A stretch of 21,238 bases of DNA from a virus, in the IMG/VR virus record IMGVR_UViG_3300043449_000845, positions 1-21,238 of that record, one strand, 5' to 3'. The notes below the pieces were generated by a model. That model did not search any database and was not told the DNA's origin. It saw nothing but the letters and a program-made list of their open reading frames with translations. Position numbers and translations under genes: made by a program. How positions within the stretch are numbered: the first letter of the stretch is position 1; every line of letters begins with the position of its first letter. This document shows positions 1-7,700 of the stretch, in pieces.

Positions 1-1830
1 TGCAGTCTTTGTTTTTTCTCCAGCTTGCTCAGTTGTAGTAATTGTTGCAAATTCATAGTTCAGTAGTTTGTTTATCTGTTGCTCAATGAGCGTGTCAAAG
101 TTACGCTTCTGTTGGTCGCTTAGTGCGCCAAACTCCGTGACAAATCCGCCCTGCGTTTGTCTTGTCCTGGCACCCTCCTGCGATCGTACCGACTGCTGTG
201 CGTCAATAAGCGCGTCAACAACAGCCTCGATTTCTGACATCGGGATTTCTTCGGCATTGTTCATCCTGGCCTCAAGGCCAGAAGAGATAGGCTGTATGAC
301 GCTATTGATGACCTGTAGGACACCTTGGTCCTCTTGCGGTATCTCCATACCAACTTCGGGAGAAACTTCGTCAGGAGCCATCTGTGGGGCTTCTGGGGCA
401 GCCTGGTCAATGCGCTCTACATCTAGGGTGATTGTGGGTGTTTGGAACTCGGTAATCTGCTGCGTTAGCTCGTTAATACGACCTGTAATTTGGGCGATCT
501 GGTCATCTATTCCTTGATGGAAAGATGGGTCAACATTGTTTTTCTCCTCCTCTAAGGCTTTAACCGACTCTTCCAGATCTACCTTTTCGTTAAGCAGGTC
601 TGCCGTGTTTACGGCAACATCCGGATCCACGTCTTTTGGCATTTTACCGACAGCCCTATTTACGCTTGCGACTTTGGCAAGGAACGCATCCGCTTGTTCC
701 TGGGTGAGCTTACCGGCATCAACCAAGTCCGCAGCGGCTTGCGCTGCTGCTTCTGGATCTTCAGCCGCCTTCTTGATGGCTGTAGACTTAGCTGTAGCTG
801 CATCAAATCCAGTCCCAACTCCGGCAAACGTTCCGGCACCCAATGCCGCAGAGAGAGTCATAACAGCGTAATCTCTCGCGGACTTCATTTCAGGAGCCGC
901 TTTGTCGTATCCGGCAGCGGCAAAAGACGCATTGCGTAGCACGTTGCCAATCTCGACGGCATATTCTTCTCCGACCTCTTTGGCTACCTTTTCCGTAAAT
1001 TCCGCTACGTATCTTCCAGCGTCTGCTCTTGATAACCCCTTTCCGCCAATACGAACCAAGTCGTTCAATACGCGCTTACGAAGAGGTCTAATGAGGCTTG
1101 CATCAGGCATAATGAGCTCTGACGCGCCCTCGATCGTTCCGCCTATGGTTTGAAATGTCAAACGATCCAACGGATCTGTGATTCCAAGTTCTTCCGCCTC
1201 CCTACCGCTTTCTTGAAACCCAGATATGAACATTGGCAACGTTCCGGCAACTCTCACTCCAGCTCCGGCAGCACCGCCAAGGCCAATAGATCCAATCATA
1301 AGCGGTATAGAGTTAGCGAATGCCGCAGCAGATTCTTCTAGCAGACCCATCTCTTGGCGAGTCTTTGTTTTGTAGTCTTCCTTGAGTGGCCTTGCCGTCT
1401 TGCTTAAAGCTTGCGCCCCAGCAATCGGCACACCACGACTAATCATCCCAAACTCATAACCGGTTTGAGTGAAGTCATTCCACATTCGGTTTGACCCGTT
1501 GATGACATTATTCCCAATATTTTCCCAAAATCCAATCTCCTCGGACTTGTCTTTCTTTTGGGAATAGCCCTTTAGGGCTGACTGAGTCTGAGCCTTATCA
1601 GCTATTGGATCACCAGTCGATGCGTATTGTAAACCATCTTGTTCGCCAAGTGAAGGTGCGGCTTGGTCTTTTTTTTTTACAGGTTGTTCGTCAAACATCA
1701 CGAACTCTCCGTACTGTGGGTTTTGTTCAACCCACATTTGAGCAAGCTCTAGGTCGCCCATGTTGATGTACTCAGGGTACTTGTTCTTTACCCTCTGAGA
1801 GAACGTCCGATAGTCTACTTTATTTGGCAT
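1..1830 (-). CDS. Large virion/ejection protein, N-terminal 610 codons (runs off left edge)
   Basis: Reading leftward from the ATG at 1830, the frame stays open for 610 codons to base 1 without a stop, so the C-terminus is missing. Residues 1-48 carry a short motif, KNKYPEYINMGDLELAQMW, followed by NPQYGEF. I associate this kind of YPEY/L-A-x-x-W motif with very large phage proteins that are packed in the virion and ejected with DNA. Residues about 165-205 and 321-342 are Ala/Gly-rich hydrophobic stretches that could insert into a membrane. Residues about 355-390 are an Ala-rich helix, 410-465 a likely coiled coil, and 468-505 a Pro/Glu-rich linker. The start lies 10 bases below the end of the previous gene and has an A-rich leader (AAACAAAACAG) with no Shine-Dalgarno. 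It closes a run of four genes after the muzzle gene. Enzymatic domains, if any, would lie in the missing part. Role as a cargo/ejection protein is inference. Confidence 0.8.
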   Translation of the reverse strand, partial: MPNKVDYRTFSQRVKNKYPEYINMGDLELAQMWVEQNPQYGEFVMFDEQPVKKKDQAAPSLGEQDGLQYASTGDPIADKAQTQSALKGYSQKKDKSEEIGFWENIGNNVINGSNRMWNDFTQTGYEFGMISRGVPIAGAQALSKTARPLKEDYKTKTRQEMGLLEESAAAFANSIPLMIGSIGLGGAAGAGVRVAGTLPMFISGFQESGREAEELGITDPLDRLTFQTIGGTIEGASELIMPDASLIRPLRKRVLNDLVRIGGKGLSRADAGRYVAEFTEKVAKEVGEEYAVEIGNVLRNASFAAAGYDKAAPEMKSARDYAVMTLSAALGAGTFAGVGTGFDAATAKSTAIKKAAEDPEAAAQAAADLVDAGKLTQEQADAFLAKVASVNRAVGKMPKDVDPDVAVNTADLLNEKVDLEESVKALEEEKNNVDPSFHQGIDDQIAQITGRINELTQQITEFQTPTITLDVERIDQAAPEAPQMAPDEVSPEVGMEIPQEDQGVLQVINSVIQPISSGLEARMNNAEEIPMSEIEAVVDALIDAQQSVRSQEGARTRQTQGGFVTEFGALSDQQKRNFDTLIEQQINKLLNYEFATITTTEQAGEKTKTA

Positions 1831-1839
1831 CTGTTTTGT

Positions 1840-3126
1840 TTAGAAAACTAAATCGTTGTCAAGTCCTTGTGTATTGCCACCGGAGGCTGGAGCAGCTCCA
1901 CCTCCCTGCATAATCATGGCCTTTATCTGATTGGCTACAGCATTGTCGTTGTAACCAGCGTTTACGGCCATCAGCCACTCATCGTTGCTTGGAACAAACA
2001 CGACTTCTTTTGTGATTTTTGATTCGGCTTTACTGGCCGTACCAGGAACGGTAATGCCGGTTCGTCCTTTTAGGAGAACGGTTGGGACTAAGTTGGCCTT
2101 TGGAAAGCTCTTGGCGAATTGCGCTCTTACAGGTATTCTTTCACCATTCTGGGAGATGTACGAGAATCCTTGCTCATACCCCGTGACATCAATCTCTTGG
2201 TCAAAGCTTCCAGGCTTTAACACGTTCTTCTTTGGGTCGCCTGTCTTGCTCAAAAGAGCAAATCCTGCAACCCTAGACGATGTCGGCGATATCTTAACCG
2301 TGTTCTCGAATAATCGCTTCTTCATTAAGCCTTCATAAAGACCTAGGTTGGCGATTGTCGCATCTGATAATTTGTCTCCCTTTGGAGGCGGAGCAAACAC
2401 GATGCCTTTTCCCTGAGAGTAGGACCTGGCCTTATCGAGGTACGGCTTGATAACCTTCTTAGTTTGATCGTCACCCTCGGCATAAGCCTGCTCAAGAGCT
2501 GGGATAGAGCTTGCAGCTCTTGCCCTAAACTCGTTCTGCGCAGCAACGTCGCCACGGGTAATTCCTTCTTTTGACAAATCGTCAAGTATCCGGAACTCGT
2601 GCTCAAATACTTCTCCGCCAAGCCCCTCAAGAATGTCAGCCTTCTTCCTACGACCCTGTTGGTACGCATACTCCTCTTCATTCCTGCCTCTAACCAATGT
2701 TTGGTAAGCCTTATCCGCCTCACGTTCTGCCACAGCGACCTGTGCAGCACCGGTAGAGATGGCCCTGGCTTGCTGCTGCAAGCCTTGTACGCGCTTACGA
2801 AACTCTTGGTTCAACGCAAAGCTCTCAGGCACGGACATGTCCACCTTGCTGGGATCGATGCCGAACTCGGCAGCTTTGTTGACGAACTGGTTCAGCTCGT
2901 CTACGCCGGCAAAGAACTGCGCTCTTGACTGCTCGTCAGCCATTGCCATGACATTGGGGTTCAGCCCAAATTGTCCTTCACTGATCATCTCCATAGGCTG
3001 CATGGCAGCCCTGGACATCGGGTTAGCAGTGGCAGCACTGACGCCTTGGTTCATCCGGAACACCGGCACCTGAAATCCAAGACCAGCAGTCTGCTGGGCT
3101 ACTCTAGGGGTAAGTTCAACGGCCAT
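1840..3126 (-). CDS. Putative internal virion/cargo protein, 428 aa
   Basis: This frame is fully coding, with the compact spacing and codon style of its neighbours. It starts inside the end of the 411-residue gene (11-nt overlap, 3116-3126) and stops 9 bases before the next start. The N-terminal third is rich in Met/Ala/Gln. Residues about 95-160 are charged and Ala/Gln-rich and probably form long helices (VAVAEREADKAYQTLV). The second half is more beta-like and globular, and the tail is a flexible Gly/Ala/Asn stretch ending DNDLVF. There is no signal peptide, no clear transmembrane segment and no catalytic motif I recognise. Position in the post-muzzle cassette suggests a protein loaded into the head or tail and ejected into the host, like the cargo proteins of crAss-like phages. 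That role rests on context only, and the family is unknown to me. Confidence 0.75.
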   Translation of the reverse strand: MAVELTPRVAQQTAGLGFQVPVFRMNQGVSAATANPMSRAAMQPMEMISEGQFGLNPNVMAMADEQSRAQFFAGVDELNQFVNKAAEFGIDPSKVDMSVPESFALNQEFRKRVQGLQQQARAISTGAAQVAVAEREADKAYQTLVRGRNEEEYAYQQGRRKKADILEGLGGEVFEHEFRILDDLSKEGITRGDVAAQNEFRARAASSIPALEQAYAEGDDQTKKVIKPYLDKARSYSQGKGIVFAPPPKGDKLSDATIANLGLYEGLMKKRLFENTVKISPTSSRVAGFALLSKTGDPKKNVLKPGSFDQEIDVTGYEQGFSYISQNGERIPVRAQFAKSFPKANLVPTVLLKGRTGITVPGTASKAESKITKEVVFVPSNDEWLMAVNAGYNDNAVANQIKAMIMQGGGAAPASGGNTQGLDNDLVF

Positions 3127-4351
3127 ATTCTATTCTTTCGAAAGCATCGAAAACAGGGACATGATTCCGTTTCAATGGGTTATGACGGCCACCGTATAGC
3201 TCGTGCAACATTGTGTAATATCGCAAGTGGCCCCTTGGGCGTAAGGGGGCTTCAATTTGAGGGCTTCTTAATGATGGGGCTCGCATAATGCCCTGACGCA
3301 TTGTTTCGCCACCACCAAGAGATTGGCCTTGAACCTCATCTATGTATGATGGTCCTCCCTCAAACCCTGGCAGTCCAAGCCTTGACATCATCGCTGCTTC
3401 AAGTGGATTGACGGCTCTTTGAATAGGAGCTGGTTGCGGCTGCACTGACGCTGCTTGTTGACTCAATAATCTAGATGGGACATAGGACGAATACGGGTCG
3501 GGTCGTTCAATTGGTATTGCCGGTAGCATGTCCATGGCTGGCCTCGGTGGGGCGTATGTCATTTCGTTCCTCGTTAATAAAGGCGTTGCCGTATACGAGG
3601 GTGACGCGTCCATCAGGGGATTTGGCACAGGTGAGCCAACTGACCCAGGCGTTCCGATAGGGGTCATTGGAGCGATAGTCTCTGCATCTCTTGGTGTCAA
3701 ATCTCGCATGGCATTGTACATCCGGAAGTTCTGAATGTATTGCGGGATGTCCGCAACGGAAGCACCAGCGGCAGCGCCAATATTGGCTCTCTGCTGAGCA
3801 ACGTCAGCCTCTAAGCCTTCCCTCTGACGAGCATAGTCTTGGAGCCCGAGTTGGTACTCCATGGCTTCCAAGTTCCTCTGCTGTTGCATCTCTTGGTTTC
3901 TCATATTAATCAACTGGTCCAGCTCAGCTCGGTTCCTTGCCTGCATGTTCATATCGGTAAGCAAGCCCTGCCTCTGCTGTGCAGCGGCATTCGAACTAAC
4001 CCCCTGCATGTAGGCTAAGCCTGCTCCACCACCCAGTCCTGCAGCGATTTGACGACCGCGTTCCATTTGCCTGGCAGTCTGCTCATCCATGGCCCTCTGA
4101 TAACCCATCATGGGTTGGTCAGCCAGTTGTTGCTGTTGGGCGATTCTTTGGCTCAGGAGAGGGTTTTGACGGAAAGCGGGTAGCGAAGGTCGCTGAAGAC
4201 CAGAAAGTCTTTCCTGTGCCCTCCTACGGGCATTCTGGGAGACCAATGCTGAGATGATGTTCCCGGCAATGGGAGCACCAATGGATACGTATGGATTAAC
4301 ACCCATACGGGCTTGGGCCATCTTAGCGAGTAATTCTTCGGTCGTAGCCAT
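3116..4351 (-). CDS. Putative internal virion protein, Gln/Ala/Arg-rich, 411 aa
   Basis: The product is dominated by Gln, Ala, Arg and Met. A short hydrophobic stretch near residues 19-38 (NPYVSIGAPIAGNIISALVS) and a glycine-rich patch near 103-115 (AAGLGGGAGLAYMQG) could contact membranes. Residues about 120-195 are strongly helical and Gln-rich (NMRNQEMQQQRNLEAMEY) and probably form a coiled coil. Residues about 220-330 are Pro-rich and likely disordered. The last 45 residues turn basic and aromatic. It starts two bases after the stop of the 140-residue gene and overlaps the next gene by 11 nt, so translation is probably coupled along this cassette. Such compositions are common in podovirus ejection proteins, but I recognise no specific family. 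Assignment as an ejection/cargo protein is inferred from composition and location after the muzzle gene. Confidence 0.75.
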   Translation of the reverse strand: MATTEELLAKMAQARMGVNPYVSIGAPIAGNIISALVSQNARRRAQERLSGLQRPSLPAFRQNPLLSQRIAQQQQLADQPMMGYQRAMDEQTARQMERGRQIAAGLGGGAGLAYMQGVSSNAAAQQRQGLLTDMNMQARNRAELDQLINMRNQEMQQQRNLEAMEYQLGLQDYARQREGLEADVAQQRANIGAAAGASVADIPQYIQNFRMYNAMRDLTPRDAETIAPMTPIGTPGSVGSPVPNPLMDASPSYTATPLLTRNEMTYAPPRPAMDMLPAIPIERPDPYSSYVPSRLLSQQAASVQPQPAPIQRAVNPLEAAMMSRLGLPGFEGGPSYIDEVQGQSLGGGETMRQGIMRAPSLRSPQIEAPLRPRGHLRYYTMLHELYGGRHNPLKRNHVPVFDAFERIEYGR

Positions 4352-4353
4352 TG

Positions 4354-4776
4354 TTAAACAAATTTAAGGTATTCAGTCCTATTAGGCATAACATTCTTGC
4401 GCATATTTTGTATCTCGGAAAGGTAAGCGTCCTGCCTGGCAGACGCCATCGCGTCAGCAATGGCTTGATTACGATCGGCCATCTCAGAGGCATACATTTG
4501 GTTGTACTCCTCCTCGGCTTGAGCCTCAGCATCTGCTTGCGCTCCACCGCTAAAGAGCGATCCGGCAGCTCCTCCCAAAGCACTACCAACTGATGCCCCT
4601 ACTGCCGTGCCAAGCCCAGGGATGATGCTTCCGGCAATGGCCCCTAGGGTTCCGCCAATGGCTGCAGCCCAAGGCGTATCAGCTTGTTGCTTTTCCTGCT
4701 TGGCTTTAGCCCCTGCCTCCTCAATGTAGGAGAACTTGTTGGGCATCATAACGGGGTTGTATAGACTTGGATCCAT
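4354..4776 (-). CDS. Small glycine-zipper membrane-active virion protein, 140 aa
   Basis: Residues about 36-76 form a long run of Gly, Ala, Ser, Leu and Ile with regular small residues (IGGTLGAIAGSIIPGLG, then SVGSALGGAAGSLF). This is the glycine-zipper pattern of proteins that insert into membranes as packed helices. It is flanked by a charged N-terminus with Lys/Gln and by a helical, acidic Ala/Glu-rich C-terminal half (residues 79-125). This layout resembles the small internal ejection proteins of T7-like podoviruses in architecture, not in recognisable sequence. The start codon overlaps the stop of the muzzle gene by one base (TAATG), so it is probably translated by ribosomes finishing the muzzle protein. 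A role in forming the DNA passage through the host envelope is inference. It could instead be a minor tail component. Confidence 0.75.
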   Translation of the reverse strand: MDPSLYNPVMMPNKFSYIEEAGAKAKQEKQQADTPWAAAIGGTLGAIAGSIIPGLGTAVGASVGSALGGAAGSLFSGGAQADAEAQAEEEYNQMYASEMADRNQAIADAMASARQDAYLSEIQNMRKNVMPNRTEYLKFV

Positions 4777-7700
4777 TACCTGAAGACTTTTCTGAATTGG
4801 TTGACCGCAGAGCGAAGGTTGATACCGGTTGTCGTGTTGCTAAACCATAGCTTAATCGTGTGGTAAGCTCCTACGAGTCTTTTGCTATTGCCATCGCGAA
4901 TGACGTTTGTGCTACTCATGCCGAGTCTCGATACGATGCCAGCAGTTTGATCATTGGTGGTTGATGGTGTAAGGTTAGTGCTGTCGTTGTAAGCGGTTAT
5001 GTTGAACTTGCTAAATAACGACTGACTATTAATACCAACAACGTCAAGCACTTTTGGTTCATTTAAATCTTTGTTGAAGACATACTCAATTTTTGCATCA
5101 ACCGAAGTGATGTGCTGACCTGTTAAAAGGTTTAGATAGCTGTTTTTGGAGCCCTTCCATTGGTTAATATGGATGTCTGCTACATCGTTTTGATTGTTTC
5201 TATGGGTCTGAATCAAGTAAGTGCTACCGTTCAAATCAAAGATGTACAATGGTCTATTAGCCAATTGGCCACCATGTCCATTTGCCTGCCAATCAAGATT
5301 GGACATAAATGCGTCTAGCTTGACGCCATACGAGAGCCACTTAATGATGTCTTGGTTATCAAAGCTGTCATCACTTGATAAAGCGCCCATAATGTACAAG
5401 ACCTTGTCGACTTTGTCATAAGACATCTGCAAGGTGTGTTCAAGCCAAGGTACGTAGGTTTCCGAGAAGTTCTCCCGGAAATACTGCTCCATCCTTGACA
5501 GCGATACGATCTTGGCGCCATCCAAAAGATTTATGAGGACGCCCCGCTTGGTGTCCAAAGCGTAAACTCCATTCTCCGTGGGAATCATACAGCGAAGGAG
5601 CTCGACGCCATAGTTCGTTGTCAGATACTTCGGAGGAGTGTTGTCGCTAATGTAGGTACCACCCTGTACGGCCAACGTAGAGTTGTCTTGGAGAGTCGTG
5701 AGCGACTTGTTGACGTACAGCAGGGAGACAGAGTCGTCTTGACCAATGATAGGCTCTCCATCGTTTAGCAGAGCGATTTTAGTAACCTTGCCGTACTTCT
5801 CGTCCATATCAAAGAAGTTGAAGGCCCTAAATCTTGAAAATCCGTCTTGACTAAGGTCTGTGCTACGCACGTCTGAGTAGATGAGCCTAGCGGGGTAGTT
5901 GTTCGATATGGATATAAGTCTATTCTCTGAAAAGAACTTTTTGGGGAAATTCTCAATGGAGTAACCAAAATTGTATTCATAAAATGCATCGGCCCTGTAG
6001 TGATCTACGGTGCCAGCTGTGGCGCCAGTCAAATTGTAATAAGGAAACCGGTTTTGATCCGATGTGTAAAAGGCATTTGCTTCGCCTTCAGTGTACATTT
6101 CAATGTACTCGGGGCTAACCTTTGTGCCAGTTTTATATACTCTTGATGGACCACGCGTTGTAAAACTATTACAACAGCCCCTAATGTCAAAATCGAAACC
6201 ACCGGTTCCGCTCTCTGTTGGAAGGTAATATCCAGGCACGTTGTACTCATCGTTTACCTTGTACCTATACTTAGATATGAAGCAGTCTCCACCCCAAACC
6301 TCAAGCGTAACTGTTTGTCCAGTTGATGTTATTTTTTGGTAGGCACCTGTATGTATGTATTCCTGTATTTGATTTGGATTTCCATATCTTGAATCGTTTT
6401 TGCCGGCACGAAGGTTTGCAACATAAAGCGCTTGCTGTATGTCGCTATTTGGGTTTGAGTATTGATTAAACGCCGTGCTTGACGTCCCTGTAGTCCCAGT
6501 AAATTGAAATTCAACACCGCCGTCCGAGTTTTCTATTGGCAAATAAGTATACGATACTCCTGATGGAGAAGCGGCAAAGCTTTCTTTTGGATAGGACGGA
6601 GCAAAATCATTGTTGTTTGGACTTGCGGAAGTGTATCCCCAAGAGCCATTCCATGTGACGTTCATAAACGGATTGTTATATATTAATCCGTTTCTCAATT
6701 GACTTCCGGTAGCAGATAAGCTAAAGTTGTTTAGGTATTGAGCAAAAGCCACACTTGCGTATGTGTTAGCTCTTGCAGTGTTTGTCGTGTCCCTTGGGAT
6801 GTAGCCAAATTGTCCTGCACTCAATGGGCAGTAGTTGGCAACGATTAAGTAAAGAGGGTCGTCAAGGGCTTGATTCAATGATATGGCTAGTGATCGCTGA
6901 CTCTCAATGTTTGTCGTAAACAATGCAACTGTGCCAGTGTCAGTCATATCCATAATGGAGTTGCCCTTTTGTTGTAGAGTTAACTCTGTCCCACCAACTA
7001 GGTAATTAACGCCAGTGCGCGAGACTCCAGCAGGGTTTGAAGAAGCCCTATCGGCTGAATCAAGGAGTATTGCGTTTTGACCCATTGTTATGGGTATAAT
7101 TAACTTCTCTGTTGCAAGAGTACTGAGGTTGAGTAGCGTTCTTGTGTAGTATCCGTATGGTAATCCCGGATTTGACAAGGCTGTTCGAACATCTGATGAC
7201 TTAAGCGATCCAACAAAAGAAGCTGTTGTCAATCCGTTGACTTGAAGAAACGACTCATGTATTTTTCTTCTGTATGTAGGAACATAATTCCCCCCAACAC
7301 CCGGAGATGTTTGGGTTCTCATATTGACAAAATCGTTTGGATACCAATGTTGTTTATGGTCTAAACAAGAATATACTCTAGCTTCGACATACCCTGTCGG
7401 AGTGCTATAACTGGTCCTATTGTTTGAGTCTGCAAACGAAAAAGTTACATTGGGCGTTATAGGCGTTAAATTTGACAAAGTAAAACCGCAAACGTCCACA
7501 ATGTCTACATTCATTGTCACTAAGTCAGGAATCTTTATTAAAGGCGATCCAGTGATATTGTAAACATAGTCAATAGCAGGAGCAAAAGCTTTCTTCCATA
7601 ACATCCTGTTTTCGGGTATGGTGTTTATGCCTTGGTATCCAGGAAGATTGTAAGTTGCCTGAGATACTATAGATCCGGGAGTTTGTCCAGAAACAGCGTT

